In this document: positions 34,026 through 44,947 of the stretch, in pieces
How positions within the stretch are numbered: the stretch's first letter is position 1
Layout of the letters: each line of letters opens with the position of its first letter
Source of the DNA: Rosenbergiella metrosideri
GTDB lineage: Bacteria; Pseudomonadota; Gammaproteobacteria; Enterobacterales; Enterobacteriaceae
Length of the DNA stretch: 64,000 nt
Assembly (NCBI RefSeq): GCF_022602565.1
Contig: NZ_JALBCV010000010.1
Coordinates: 1 to 64,000 of the forward strand
Direction of reading: 5' to 3'
The notes under the pieces: model-generated
The model's database searches: none
Seen by the model: the letters and a program-made list of their open reading frames with translations, nothing else
What the model was told of the DNA's origin: nothing
Made by a program: the position numbers and the translations under genes

Positions 34026-34063
34026 CGCCGAGAACCGTAGAACCAGTGTACGACTTCTCGGCG
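34026..34063 (-). other. hairpin between sbp and cdh
   Basis: A 9-bp perfect inverted repeat CGCCGAGAA / TTCTCGGCG with a 20-base loop lies in the 55-bp gap between sbp and cdh. There is no T-run, so it may stabilise the upstream sbp message or lower read-through into cdh. Confidence 0.4.
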
Positions 34064-34075
34064 AAATGTCAGCGA

Positions 34076-35068
34076 CTATTGTGGTTTCATAATTTGATCG
34101 TAGGTTCCGCCGTCACTGAAATGCGTTTTTTGAGCATTCGCCCAGCCGCCGAACTTCTCATCAACCGTAAACAGATGGAGAGGCTTAAATACGGCTGAAT
34201 ACTGTTTCTCAACCGCTTTATCTCGAGGGCGATAATAGTTTTGCGCAATGATTTGTTGTCCTTGCGGGGAATAGAGGTATTTCAGATAGGCCTCTGCCAC
34301 TGGGCGGGTACCTTTCTCATCCACGACTTTATCTACGAGAGAAACCGTCGGTTCGGCAAGAATAGATTCTTTTGGGGTGATAATTTCAAACTGGTCTTTT
34401 TTCAGTTTATTCACCGCTAAGTAGGCCTCGTTTTCCCAGGCAATGAGTACGTCGCCGATACCGCGTTCAACAAAGGTATTGGTTGCACCTCGAGCACCGG
34501 AGTCCTGTACCTGAACGTTCTTATATAATGCTCGGACAAAAGCTTCGGCTTGTTTAGCATCACCATGGTGGCTATCTAGCGCATAACCCCAGGCGGCAAG
34601 ATAGTTCCAGCGTGCTCCGCCAGAGGTTTTTGGATTAGGAGTGATAACATTTACGCCAGGCTTAATCAGATCGTTCCAGTCATGGATCCCTTTTGGATTC
34701 CCTTTACGGACTAGGAAGACGATGGTTGAGGTATAGGGCGCTGAATTATCGGCTAGCCTTTTTTGCCACTGCTTATCAATACGACCCCGCTGCGCGATAG
34801 CATCGACGTCAGATTGCAAAGCGAGAGTTACAACATCGGCACGGATACCGTTGATTACCGAGGTGGCTTGTTTACCTGACCCGCCGTGAGACTGACGCAC
34901 GACCACGTTGTCACCGGTTTGCTGCTTATAGTAAGCCGAGAAAGCTTTATTGTACTGCTCATAAAACTCTCTGGTTGGATCGTAAGAAACATTTAATAGC
35001 TGATAGTCCTTGGCTAGCACGCTAGCAGAGACCATCAGCAATCCTACGCCGAGTTGCCACTTTTTCAT
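34076..35068 (-). CDS. sbp: periplasmic sulfate-binding protein Sbp
   Basis: Sbp captures sulfate (and thiosulfate) in the periplasm for the CysTWA transporter. A signal peptide of about 20 residues ends at VLAKDYQLL. The mature protein shows [15 protein letters not shown] and [13 protein letters not shown], and the [11 protein letters not shown] segment of the sulfate-binding cleft. The ATG at 35068 has an AAGGGG ribosome site; an in-frame GTG two codons earlier lies within that site. The 330 residues compare with 329 in E. coli. It sits between pfkA and cdh as in E. coli. CysB control is likely but no site was assigned. Confidence 0.95.
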   Translation of the reverse strand: MKKWQLGVGLLMVSASVLAKDYQLLNVSYDPTREFYEQYNKAFSAYYKQQTGDNVVVRQSHGGSGKQATSVINGIRADVVTLALQSDVDAIAQRGRIDKQWQKRLADNSAPYTSTIVFLVRKGNPKGIHDWNDLIKPGVNVITPNPKTSGGARWNYLAAWGYALDSHHGDAKQAEAFVRALYKNVQVQDSGARGATNTFVERGIGDVLIAWENEAYLAVNKLKKDQFEIITPKESILAEPTVSLVDKVVDEKGTRPVAEAYLKYLYSPQGQQIIAQNYYRPRDKAVEKQYSAVFKPLHLFTVDEKFGGWANAQKTHFSDGGTYDQIMKPQ

Positions 35069-35173
35069 AGTCACCCCTTATCGTCTATTAAACGTAGAGT
35101 GACATGAGATTTTGAAAAATTTAAAGATTAAAAAGTGTATTTTTATATCTCAAAAGCATATAGCAGCATAACG

Positions 35174-36136
35174 TTAATAAAGTCTCTTAGCGGTCGCCAT
35201 TAAATCACCACGGAAAGGTCTACGCATGTTTTCGATAGCATCGATGATATCGTGGTGGACCATGCGATCATTTTGAACCCCAACGCAACGACCGCCGAAT
35301 CCTTGAAGTAGTAGATCTACCGCATAAGCCCCCATTCGCGAGGCAAGGATACGGTCAAAAGCACAAGGCGCTCCCCCCCGCTGGATATGACCTAATACGG
35401 TGGCACGAGTCTCTCTTCCCGTCTCTTTTTCGATATATTGTGCCAGTTCAGCACAGTCGCAGATCAATTCAGTGATGGCCACAATCGCATGTTTTTTACC
35501 CTTTTTGAGACCTGCGCAAATTTCCGCTACTAACTCTTCACGGGTATAAGGGATCTCAGGTAACACCACGTATTCGCATCCTCCCGCAATCGCCGCTGAA
35601 AGCGTCAGATCCCCACAATGGCGTCCCATGACTTCCACAATCGAGATACGTTGATGCGAAGAGGAAGTATCACGCAGGCGGTCAATCGCCTCGACCACGG
35701 TTTCAAGAGCAGTTTGGTAACCGATAGTGTAATCCGTGCCTGCGACATCATTATCAATAGTACCGGGTAACCCAATACACGGAAATCCCATCTCAGTCAG
35801 GCGCTTCGCCCCCATGTAGGAACCGTCTCCGCCGATAACGACTAAGGCATCTAAACCACGCTTACGCATATTTTCGAGAGCGATTTGGCGAACGGACTCT
35901 TCCTTAAACTCAGGGAATCGCGCAGAACCTAAGAATGTTCCGCCACGGTTAATGACATCCGACACACTGTAACGGTCTAAGCTAAACATCCTATCTTCAT
36001 ACAAACCGAGGTAACCGTCGTAAATGCCAAATAATTCTAAACCTTCCGCAAGACCAGCACGCACAACACCGCGAATCGCAGCATTCATGCCGGGCGCGTC
36101 TCCCCCGCTGGTCAATACACCGATTTTTTTGATCAT
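35174..36136 (-). CDS. pfkA: 6-phosphofructokinase I PfkA
   Basis: PfkA phosphorylates fructose 6-phosphate with ATP, the committed glycolytic step. The ATG at 36136 (product MIKKIGVL) follows AGGGGTT and gives 320 residues, the E. coli length. The ATP loop [18 protein letters not shown], the catalytic GTIDND and the allosteric arginines in [13 protein letters not shown] are present. In E. coli fieF and cpxPRA lie upstream; here they are replaced by an omptin pseudogene and the gmk cluster. Confidence 0.97.
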   Translation of the reverse strand: MIKKIGVLTSGGDAPGMNAAIRGVVRAGLAEGLELFGIYDGYLGLYEDRMFSLDRYSVSDVINRGGTFLGSARFPEFKEESVRQIALENMRKRGLDALVVIGGDGSYMGAKRLTEMGFPCIGLPGTIDNDVAGTDYTIGYQTALETVVEAIDRLRDTSSSHQRISIVEVMGRHCGDLTLSAAIAGGCEYVVLPEIPYTREELVAEICAGLKKGKKHAIVAITELICDCAELAQYIEKETGRETRATVLGHIQRGGAPCAFDRILASRMGAYAVDLLLQGFGGRCVGVQNDRMVHHDIIDAIENMRRPFRGDLMATAKRLY

Positions 36137-36308
36137 AGCAACCCCTGGATGATGAATGAAAGAAGCAAGGCAAAATGAAAGCATTGGCCCCGGTCCACCT
36201 TACGCACCCCGATGCCAAAGATAATAATATAACATACCCGATAGCTTGAGTTGATATAGGTCATCGAAACTCGCCGCTATAAGATGATGTACTCTTCTCA
36301 AAAGAAGT

Positions 36309-37214
36309 TTAGAAGCTATTACCGAGGCCTAAACTCGTCAACAATGGGGTATTTTCTATATCCGCACTATTTTTTGACGAACCGGAGATATCTTCTTCAC
36401 GATCATGACTCATCCCTTTTCGATTAAACGTATGTCTCCAAGTTCCTTCAAGATAAGCCTTAGTGTTTTCGGTAAAATAATATTCACCATTAAGCGATAA
36501 GGAGGTTGATTTTTGTTGTGTCACGAGCAATGTGTAAGTAGCGTCAGCATTATGATCGTCGTCAACATCAGCAGCCCGTCCCCAAGCGCTATACCTAACT
36601 TCACCGCCAACTTGCCATTGTTGGTAACGGTCAGAAACTAAAAGACCAAAATATGGCGTTTTGTACGTCTGACGATACACCCCCCCAAAACATTATTAGA
36701 AATCGCCTCAATTTGGGTATCATTATTATGGCTATAGCTACCACCCTAAGCACTGAAAAGATACCGCGTTTGTTGATAACCGCTCACTGCACCAATTCTT
36801 GCTGTATCATTTGATAAAAACTAATATTTCAGACTCAGTTCGGATTGGTTTGAACGGTTTAAATAACTTTTCGGGTGATAACTTGCCGAAGTCCAACTTT
36901 TTGGGTTTTCATCGTTCAAGCATATTGATTCAATATACCGTCGCGTTTCGCCAAAGCTGTCCATCCTGAAATACCTAAGGAAAGCTCAGGTAACACCTGC
37001 CATTCCATGCCCCCTTTAAGACTGCAGCATTGCGTACGCGCCAATTTGCTTGATCGTGCCTGAGCCCATTATTCGGTTCATAAACACCTTTTTTGGCAGT
37101 AGTGGAAAACATACCTGTACTAACCCCCACCGATACATCATCCAAGCAGCTTGGTACAAGTCACTGGCATACGCATTAGCGTTCAGGTTGATACAATCCT
37201 TTTATATTCAACAT
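36309..37214 (-). pseudogene. decayed omptin-family outer-membrane protease
   Basis: Read on the minus strand, successive frames recover an omptin (OmpT/Pla family) from start to end. A likely signal-peptide end reads NANAYA|SDLY. Then come DDVSVGVSTGMFS, RNAAVLKGAWN, SLGISGWTAL, SGYQQTRYLFSA, GGSYSH, YKTPYFGLL, VRYSAWGRA and the C-terminal GLGNSF. The catalytic Asp-His region survives as DVDDDHN. Pieces lie in different frames, with at least three frameshifts, one of them at a run of seven G (36681-36687). At least two in-frame stops occur (LKY-stop and SA-stop-GGSY). Only the last third (36309-36680) is open. The active protease is lost. Confidence 0.87.
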
Positions 37215-37479
37215 ATTAATCAGTATTAGCTCAATATATTTCGCCGCAATGTTTATCCCATATTTAGGTTAAGTTAATTAATCAATGTCCTTCTCACATC
37301 CGGCCTTCACCCTGCATTTTGACAACACTCCCCTTCTTCGAGGCCTTCCCGAATAAACAGAACAAATCCCTTAATTGCCTAAATTTGCCTCCTTTTTCTC
37401 TGCTTTTTTAGACAAAAGACTGCTTCATTAGCAAAGGCTGTGTATAATGTCTCAGATATTGTCCCCGCTCTTTATCTAA

Positions 37480-38115
<636 letters not shown>

Positions 38116-38168
38116 ATTAGCTTCAGTATCATGCCTTATCTATACCCGATCAGTGGAGTAATACCTAT

Positions 38169-38444
38169 ATGGCACGCGTAACCGTACAAGATGCAGTAGA
38201 ACAAGTGGGCAACCGTTTTGACTTAGTGTTAGTTGCTGCACGCCGCGCACGTCAATTACAAACCGGCGGCAAAGACGCACTGGTTCCTGAAGAAAATGAT
38301 AAACAAACCGTGATCGCCTTACGCGAAATCGAAGAAGGTTTAATTACCAATAGTATTCTTGATGTGCGTGAACGCCAAGACCAGCACGAGCAAGAAGCGG
38401 CAGAACTACAAGCCGTCAATGCTATCGCTGAAGGCCGTCGTTAA
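38169..38444 (+). CDS. rpoZ: RNA polymerase omega subunit RpoZ
   Basis: Omega helps assemble beta-prime into RNA polymerase and forms part of ppGpp binding site 1. The 91-residue product equals E. coli omega in length; [20 protein letters not shown] is essentially invariant. It lies between gmk and spoT, a conserved arrangement that groups the ppGpp target with a ppGpp synthase/hydrolase. Confidence 0.97.
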   Translation: MARVTVQDAVEQVGNRFDLVLVAARRARQLQTGGKDALVPEENDKQTVIALREIEEGLITNSILDVRERQDQHEQEAAELQAVNAIAEGRR

Positions 38445-38465
38445 TTCTTATAGTGAAGGTAGCCC

Positions 38466-40583
38466 TTGTATCTGTTTGAAAGCCTTAACCAACTGATTGA
38501 AAAGTACCTGCCTGAAGACCAAATTCTACGTCTCAAGCAGGCTTACCTTGTCGCGCGTGATGCTCACGAAGGGCAAACTCGTTCGAGTGGTGAGCCCTAT
38601 ATCACCCACCCAGTAGCCGTTGCCTGTATTTTGGCAGGGATGAAGCTTGACCATGAAACACTCATGGCCGCTTTACTGCACGACGTGATTGAAGATACCG
38701 CCGTCACGTATCAAGAAATCGAGCAGCTATTTGGTGAAAGCGTCGCAGAGTTGGTAGAGGGCGTTTCTAAACTGGATAAACTTAAATTCCGGGATAAGAA
38801 AGAAGCGCAAGCAGAAAACTTTCGTAAAATGATCATGGCGATGGTGCAAGACATCCGCGTGATCTTAATTAAACTGGCTGACCGTACGCATAACATGCGT
38901 ACGCTCGGCTCGTTGCGTACCGATAAACGTCGTCGTATCGCGCTTGAAACCCTCGAAATCTACAGCCCGCTTGCCCATCGACTCGGTATCCATCACCTAA
39001 AAACGGAATTGGAAGAACTCGGCTTCGAAGCCTTGTATCCTAACCGTTACCGGGTGATCAAAGAAGTCGTTAAGGCGGCACGCGGCAACCGTAAAGAGAT
39101 GATTCAACGCATCTTGAGTGAGATAGACGGCCGTTTACAAGAAGCGGGTATCCCTTGTCGCGTCAGCGGACGTGAAAAGCATCTTTACTCGATCTACCGT
39201 AAAATGCACCTGAAAGAGCAGCGTTTTCATTCCATTATGGATATTTATGCCTTTCGGGTCATCGTCAAAGATATCGATACCTGCTATCGCGTCCTGGGCC
39301 AAATGCACAGCTTATTTAAGCCACGCCCAGGCCGTATGAAAGACTATATCGCTATCCCCAAGGCGAACGGCTATCAATCCTTGCATACCTCGATGATCGG
39401 CCCGCACGGGGTTCCCGTTGAAGTCCAAATTCGTACTGAAGATATGGACCAGATGGCTGAAATGGGGGTCGCTGCACACTGGGCCTATAAACAGCAAGGC
39501 GAAAGCGTGACGACCGCACAACTACGCGCCCAACGTTGGTTGCAGAGCTTAATTGAACTTCAGCAAAGCTCGGGTAACTCTTTTGAGTTTATCGAGAGCG
39601 TGAAGTCCGACCTGTTCCCAGATGAAATCTATGTCTTCACCCCAGAAGGCCGTATCGTTGAACTGCCCGCCGAGGCGACACCGGTCGACTTTGCCTATGC
39701 AGTTCATACCGATATTGGTCATGCCTGTGTTGGGGCAAGAGTGGATCGACAACCCTATCCTCTGTCACAACCGTTGACCAGTGGCCAGACGATAGAAATC
39801 ATTACCGCGCCAGGGGCTCGCCCTAACGCAGCGTGGTTGAACTTTGTCGTCAGCTCAAAAGCGCGCGCAAAAATTCGTCAGCTGCTTAAGAATCTTAAAC
39901 GCGAAGACTCCGTATTATTGGGTCGCCGCTTACTCAGCCACGCGCTGGGTGGCAGTAAAAAACTGGCTGAAGTCCCACAAGAGAGTATTCAGCACGAGCT
40001 AGAGCGTATGAAGCTCGCCAGCTTCGACGACCTACTGGCCGAAATTGGCCTCGGTAACGCGATGAGTGTCGTCGTGGCCAAGAACCTTCTGCCGCAACCT
40101 GAATCGTATGAGACGACAACTAGCGGTAATCCGAAGCGCCACAAGCTTCCTATCAAAGGGGCTGAGGGCGTATTGATTACCTTTGCAAAATGTTGTCGTC
40201 CGATTCCTGGCGATCCGATCTTGGCACATATTAGCCCTGGCAAAGGGTTAGTGGTGCATCATGAGTCCTGCCGTAATATCCGCGGCTTCAGTAAAGACGC
40301 TGAGAAATTTATGCCAGTCGAGTGGGATACCCATACTGAACAAGACTTTATCGCCGAATTGAAGGTCGATATGTTCAATCATCAAGGGGTATTAGCCAAC
40401 TTAACGGCTGCGATTAACCAAGCACGCTCCAATATTCAAAGCTTGAATACCGAAGAGCGTGATGGCCGGGTATATACCGCTTATTTACGGCTTACCGTTC
40501 ATGATCGTGTCCATCTTGCGAATATCATGCGTAAACTGCGTGTGATGTCCGATGTCATCAAAGTCCAACGGAATCGTAACTAA
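38466..40583 (+). CDS. spoT: bifunctional (p)ppGpp hydrolase/synthetase SpoT
   Basis: SpoT degrades and weakly synthesises (p)ppGpp. The N-terminal HD hydrolase domain has HPVAVACILA and the HD pair in LLHDVIEDT (near residues 70-80). The synthetase-like domain follows (about 220-350, with KANGYQSLHT), then a TGS domain (IYVFTPEGRIVELP) and a C-terminal ACT domain. The start is a TTG with GAAGG upstream, as in E. coli. Length is 705 against 702. It follows rpoZ by 21 bp and precedes trmH by 4 bp. Confidence 0.96.
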   Translation: MYLFESLNQLIEKYLPEDQILRLKQAYLVARDAHEGQTRSSGEPYITHPVAVACILAGMKLDHETLMAALLHDVIEDTAVTYQEIEQLFGESVAELVEGVSKLDKLKFRDKKEAQAENFRKMIMAMVQDIRVILIKLADRTHNMRTLGSLRTDKRRRIALETLEIYSPLAHRLGIHHLKTELEELGFEALYPNRYRVIKEVVKAARGNRKEMIQRILSEIDGRLQEAGIPCRVSGREKHLYSIYRKMHLKEQRFHSIMDIYAFRVIVKDIDTCYRVLGQMHSLFKPRPGRMKDYIAIPKANGYQSLHTSMIGPHGVPVEVQIRTEDMDQMAEMGVAAHWAYKQQGESVTTAQLRAQRWLQSLIELQQSSGNSFEFIESVKSDLFPDEIYVFTPEGRIVELPAEATPVDFAYAVHTDIGHACVGARVDRQPYPLSQPLTSGQTIEIITAPGARPNAAWLNFVVSSKARAKIRQLLKNLKREDSVLLGRRLLSHALGGSKKLAEVPQESIQHELERMKLASFDDLLAEIGLGNAMSVVVAKNLLPQPESYETTTSGNPKRHKLPIKGAEGVLITFAKCCRPIPGDPILAHISPGKGLVVHHESCRNIRGFSKDAEKFMPVEWDTHTEQDFIAELKVDMFNHQGVLANLTAAINQARSNIQSLNTEERDGRVYTAYLRLTVHDRVHLANIMRKLRVMSDVIKVQRNRN

Positions 40584-40587
40584 GCTT

Positions 40588-41283
40588 ATGAATTCCCAAC
40601 GACTTGCTCGAATTCAGGAAATGCTGGCTAGACGCCAGCCCGACCTGACCCTGTGTCTTGAACAAGTCCATAAGCCACACAATATTTCGGCGATTATTCG
40701 CACCGCCGATGCCATTGGTATCCACAATATTCATGCCGTGTGGCCTGAAGAACGGATGCGAACGGCTGTCTCCTCTTCAGCTGGCAGCAATAACTGGGTC
40801 AATGTCCATACCCATGACAGCATTGAGGAGGCAGTGTCTGTATTCAAGGCGCAAACGATGCAGGTCCTCGCCACCAACTTAAGCGATAAAGCGGTCGATT
40901 TTCGAGCGATCGATTACACCAAACCGACCTGTATTATTGTTGGCCAAGAAAAAACGGGTATCAGTGATCAAGCGCTAGCCCTGGCTGACCACCATATCGT
41001 GATCCCCATGCTCGGAATGGTGCAGTCACTCAATGTCTCGGTAGCTGCGGCCTTAATCTTGTATGAAGCCCAGCGACAACGCCAAGTCGCCGGCTTATAT
41101 CAGCGCGACTATAGCGATATAGACCCACAAGAGCAGCAACGACTGCTGTTTGAAGGGGGCTATCCTACCCTTGCTCGGGTCGCCAAGCATAAGGGCTTAC
41201 CTTATCCACATATTGACCACGACGGTAACATTCATGCCGAACAGGCATGGTGGGACAGTATGCAGGCCACGAGAAAACGATGA
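40588..41283 (+). CDS. trmH: tRNA (guanosine-18-2'-O)-methyltransferase TrmH
   Basis: TrmH methylates the ribose of G18 in the tRNA D-loop. It is a SPOUT enzyme with the knot motifs GQEKTGIS and MLGMVQSLNVSVAAAL, and the catalytic arginine region IIRTADAIG near the N-terminus. The ATG at 40588, four bases past the spoT stop, gives 231 residues (E. coli 229); a longer frame would overlap spoT and is rejected. Its stop codon overlaps the recG start. Confidence 0.95.
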   Translation: MNSQRLARIQEMLARRQPDLTLCLEQVHKPHNISAIIRTADAIGIHNIHAVWPEERMRTAVSSSAGSNNWVNVHTHDSIEEAVSVFKAQTMQVLATNLSDKAVDFRAIDYTKPTCIIVGQEKTGISDQALALADHHIVIPMLGMVQSLNVSVAAALILYEAQRQRQVAGLYQRDYSDIDPQEQQRLLFEGGYPTLARVAKHKGLPYPHIDHDGNIHAEQAWWDSMQATRKR

Positions 41284-43358
41284 AAGGTCGCCTGCTTGAT
41301 GCCATTCCGCTCACTACGCTGACCGGTGTCGGGGCCAGCCAATCCGCCAAGTTAGCGAAAATCGGCCTTCATACGCTACAAGATTTACTGTTACATCTGC
41401 CTTCACGCTACGAAGATCGTACCCATCTCACCGCCATCAAAGACTTACAAGCCGGTTCACATACCACCGTCTGCGGCGAGCTGATACACAGCGAGATCAC
41501 CTTTGGCCGTCGACGCATGCTGGTGTGTCAAATCAGTGATGGGACAGGTACCCTCACGCTGCGCTTTTTCAACTTCAATGCCGGAATGAAAAATGGCCTA
41601 GCGACTGGCAAAAGAATCATTGCCTGGGGCGAGATCCGACGCGGACAGCGCGGTCCAGAAATTATACACCCTGAATATCGCCAGCAGGATGAGCAACAAT
41701 CTATCGCTCTGCAGGAGACCTTAACTCCGGTTTACCCCGCAACCGATGGCATACGCCAAGCTACGCTGCGTAATTTAACGGATCAAGCACTGGTATTACT
41801 GCAACATAACCCTATTCAGGAACTATTGCCGCAAGAACTTTGTCGCAGCCTATTGTCACTGACGGAAGCATTACAGCTATTACACCGCCCACCTCCGGAG
41901 ATGCAGTTAGCCGATGTCGAGTTGGGCCGTCATCCAGCACAACTACGCCTGATTACCGAAGAGCTATTGGCACATCAGCTCAGTATGTTACAAGCACGGG
42001 CCGGAGCGCAGCAGTATCGTGCCTTATCCTTTAAACCAGATAACCGTTTGTCGGCACAACTGTTAAGCCAGCTCCCCTTTACGCCGACCGGTGCTCAGCA
42101 ACGGGTCGTCAAGGAGATTGAACAGGATTTGGCGCATCCCTATCCGATGTTACGACTGGTACAAGGCGATGTGGGATCGGGAAAAACCTTGGTGGCTGCA
42201 CTGGCCGCATTACAAGTCATTGCCGCCGACCAGCAAGTGGTAATGATGGCTCCCACCGAGCTACTTGCTGAACAACATGCTCATAATTTCCGAACTTGGT
42301 TCGAACCACTTGGCATTCAAGTCGGCTGGTTAGCTGGAAAACAGAAAGGAAAAGCGCGCGCTGCCGAGCAAGAACGTATTGCCCGCGGCGAAGTGCACAT
42401 GGTCGTAGGCACTCACGCCCTCTTCCAAGAACATATCCAATTCCAACATTTGGCGCTGGTAATCATCGATGAGCAGCACCGTTTTGGTGTTCATCAACGT
42501 CTCGCACTATGGGAAAAAGGTCAGCAACAAGGCTTCCATCCGCATCAATTAATCATGACGGCGACTCCTATTCCCCGTACCTTAGCGATGACGGCCTATG
42601 CCGATCTCGAGACATCGACCATTGATGAGCTTCCCCCTGGACGTACCCCGGTCACTACCGTCGCCATTCCAGACTCTCGACGTAGTGAGATAATTTCCCG
42701 CGTCGAGAAAGCTTGTGCCGAGGGTCGACAAGCTTATTGGGTCTGTACCTTGATTGAAGAATCAGAGCAGCTCGAAGCGCAAGCCGCTGAGAACACTTTA
42801 CTCGAACTTCAAGTAGCCCTTCCCGCAATGCGCATCGGTTTAGTACACGGTAGAATGAAACCGGCTGAAAAACAGCAGATCATGCAACAGTTTAAAGCTC
42901 ATGAACTGGATCTGCTAATTGCAACGACCGTCATTGAAGTGGGCGTAGATGTCCCGAATTCAAGTTTGATGATTATTGATAATGCCGAGCGTCTTGGCCT
43001 GGCCCAGCTGCACCAGTTGCGCGGACGAGTCGGTCGTGGTGCTGTCGCCTCACACTGTGTCTTAATGTATAAACCGCCTCTTAGTAAAACGGCGCAAAAG
43101 CGCCTACAGGTGCTGCGCGATACCAATGATGGATTTGTCATTGCTCAGCATGACTTGGAGATTCGTGGCCCGGGGGAACTGCTCGGGACCAAACAAACCG
43201 GAAACGCTGAATTTAAAGTCGTGGATTTAGTGCGTGATCAACGCTTAATCCCAGAAATCCAGCGTATCGCCAAGCATCTCCACCAGCACTATCCCGAACA
43301 GTCGAAGGCACTGATTGAACGATGGTTACCGGCCAAAACGCTGTTCAGTAATGTATAA
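41280..43358 (+). CDS. recG: ATP-dependent DNA helicase RecG
   Basis: RecG regresses stalled replication forks and branch-migrates Holliday junctions. The N-terminal wedge/OB domain (about 1-190, with LTGVGASQSAKLAKIGL) is followed by helicase motifs: Walker A GDVGSGKTLV, DEQH, TATPIPRTLA and the C-terminal GRVGRG. The ATG at 41280 overlaps the trmH TGA (ATGA), so translation is coupled. The product is 692 residues (E. coli 693). In E. coli gltS follows in opposite orientation; here xanP comes directly after. Confidence 0.96.
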   Translation: MKGRLLDAIPLTTLTGVGASQSAKLAKIGLHTLQDLLLHLPSRYEDRTHLTAIKDLQAGSHTTVCGELIHSEITFGRRRMLVCQISDGTGTLTLRFFNFNAGMKNGLATGKRIIAWGEIRRGQRGPEIIHPEYRQQDEQQSIALQETLTPVYPATDGIRQATLRNLTDQALVLLQHNPIQELLPQELCRSLLSLTEALQLLHRPPPEMQLADVELGRHPAQLRLITEELLAHQLSMLQARAGAQQYRALSFKPDNRLSAQLLSQLPFTPTGAQQRVVKEIEQDLAHPYPMLRLVQGDVGSGKTLVAALAALQVIAADQQVVMMAPTELLAEQHAHNFRTWFEPLGIQVGWLAGKQKGKARAAEQERIARGEVHMVVGTHALFQEHIQFQHLALVIIDEQHRFGVHQRLALWEKGQQQGFHPHQLIMTATPIPRTLAMTAYADLETSTIDELPPGRTPVTTVAIPDSRRSEIISRVEKACAEGRQAYWVCTLIEESEQLEAQAAENTLLELQVALPAMRIGLVHGRMKPAEKQQIMQQFKAHELDLLIATTVIEVGVDVPNSSLMIIDNAERLGLAQLHQLRGRVGRGAVASHCVLMYKPPLSKTAQKRLQVLRDTNDGFVIAQHDLEIRGPGELLGTKQTGNAEFKVVDLVRDQRLIPEIQRIAKHLHQHYPEQSKALIERWLPAKTLFSNV

Positions 43359-43381
43359 GCCATCGCGAGTGGCTTACGTCA

Positions 43382-43419
43382 AAGCAATCGTTTGCAATCC
43401 TACCCAACTCCTTTAAAAT
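43382..43419 (+). promoter_or_regulatory. xanP promoter with overlapping PurR operator
   Basis: AAGCAATCGTTTGCAA (43382-43397) matches 12 of 16 positions of the PurR palindrome ACGCAAACGTTTGCGT, including the GCAA-CGTTTGC core. A TTTGCA -35 (43391-43396) lies inside it and is 17 bp from TAAAAT (43414-43419). Repression of a purine permease by PurR would make sense, so the arrangement is credible. Confidence 0.7.
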
Positions 43420-43452
43420 TGCCCCTTTTTATGACTCTGCCAGAGAAAAACT

Positions 43453-44835
43453 ATGTCCGCCGAACGTGTCGAACCGACTGAAAACCCGCCACCCGCTCCG
43501 CGTAGTGAGCTCATTTATACGCTGGAAGCTCGTCCTCCGCTTCCACAAGCGGTCTTTGCCGCCTTACAACACTTGCTAGCCATGTTTGTGGCCGTGATTA
43601 CGCCAGCACTGCTAATCTGTAAGGGCTTAAACTTACCGGCAGAAGACACACGACATATTCTTAGCATGTCGCTCTTTGCCTCTGGCATCGCCTCGCTATT
43701 ACAGATTAAAACTTGGGGCCCAATCGGATCAGGGCTACTGTCGGTTCAAGGGACGAGCTTTAACTTTGTCTCGCCGCTCATTATGGGGGGCCTTGCCTTA
43801 AAACAAGGGGGAGCAGACACCTCTCACATGATGGCGGCACTCTTCGGTACCCTCATGATTGCTTCCTGTACCGAGATGATTATTTCGCGAATACTCCCGT
43901 ATGTTCAGCGTGTCATCACCCCTCTAGTCTCAGGAGTTGTCGTCATGATCATCGGCCTCTCGTTGATTCAGGTCGGCTTAACCTCCGTTGGGGGAGGCTT
44001 TAGCGCTATGGCAGACCATAGTTTTGGCTCACCGACGAATTTACTCTTGGCAGGGGTGGTGCTAATCACCATCATCCTGCTGAATCGCCAAAAAAACCCT
44101 TACTTAAGAATTGCCGCGCTGTTTATTGCCATGCTTATCGGCTACGTTCTAGCGTGGGCGATGGGACTATTACCGAGTGCGCTGCCAAGCACCACGCATC
44201 CACTGGTGATGTGGCCGCAGCCTTTACGTTATGGGCTTGAGATCGATTGGAATTTATTACTGCCGCTGATGTTGGTATTTATGGTGACCTCGCTGGAAAC
44301 CATTGGTGATATTACCGCAACGTCAGACGTCTCAGAACAGCCGGTAAAAGGCCCTCTTTATATGCAGCGTCTCAAGGGCGGGGTGCTGGCTAACGGTATC
44401 AATAGCTGTGTTTCGGCACTGCTTAATACTTTCCCTAATTCCTGTTTTGGTCAAAACAATGGTGTGATCCAACTGACTGGGGTGGCCAGCCGCTATGTCG
44501 GGTTTATTGTCGCGATAATGTTGATGCTGTTGGGGCTTTTTCCTGCGGTCAGTGATATTGTACAGAATATCCCCGAGCCGGTGCTCGGTGGCGCAACCTT
44601 AGTGATGTTTGGTACCATTGCCGCTTCAGGTGTACGTATTGTGGCACGGGAAACCCTAAATCGCCGTGCAATCATGGTGATGGCATTATCTTTAGGGATT
44701 GGATTAGGGGTGTCGCAACACCCAGAAATCCTTCAGTTTGCGCCTGAGTGGCTGCGCACACTCTTTTCCTCAGGAATCGCCGCCGGTGGCGTAACCGCTA
44801 TCGTGTTAAACCTGATCTTGCCTCGCGAGGAATAA
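43453..44835 (+). CDS. xanP: xanthine/H+ symporter XanP
   Basis: XanP is a nucleobase-cation symporter 2 family permease for xanthine in the inner membrane. The 460-residue protein (E. coli 463) has about 14 membrane segments, the [11 protein letters not shown] motif in TM3, the substrate residues in [13 protein letters not shown] and the family signature [15 protein letters not shown]. It follows recG after 94 bp containing its own promoter and PurR site. Confidence 0.94.
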   Translation: MSAERVEPTENPPPAPRSELIYTLEARPPLPQAVFAALQHLLAMFVAVITPALLICKGLNLPAEDTRHILSMSLFASGIASLLQIKTWGPIGSGLLSVQGTSFNFVSPLIMGGLALKQGGADTSHMMAALFGTLMIASCTEMIISRILPYVQRVITPLVSGVVVMIIGLSLIQVGLTSVGGGFSAMADHSFGSPTNLLLAGVVLITIILLNRQKNPYLRIAALFIAMLIGYVLAWAMGLLPSALPSTTHPLVMWPQPLRYGLEIDWNLLLPLMLVFMVTSLETIGDITATSDVSEQPVKGPLYMQRLKGGVLANGINSCVSALLNTFPNSCFGQNNGVIQLTGVASRYVGFIVAIMLMLLGLFPAVSDIVQNIPEPVLGGATLVMFGTIAASGVRIVARETLNRRAIMVMALSLGIGLGVSQHPEILQFAPEWLRTLFSSGIAAGGVTAIVLNLILPREE

Positions 44836-44947
44836 GTCATATTATCCGACTGATTATTGATCCAGATAGTCAGTCGTCTTGATGCTCCTTGAGCTAACGG
44901 TGATTTTGAGGCATAACCAACAGTTCGCTCATCATTAGGAAACGTCG

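Noticed and set aside
36681-36687. Run of seven G as a phase-variation switch for the omptin
   Set aside because: Other stops and frameshifts elsewhere in the gene mean that changing the run length could not restore a protein.
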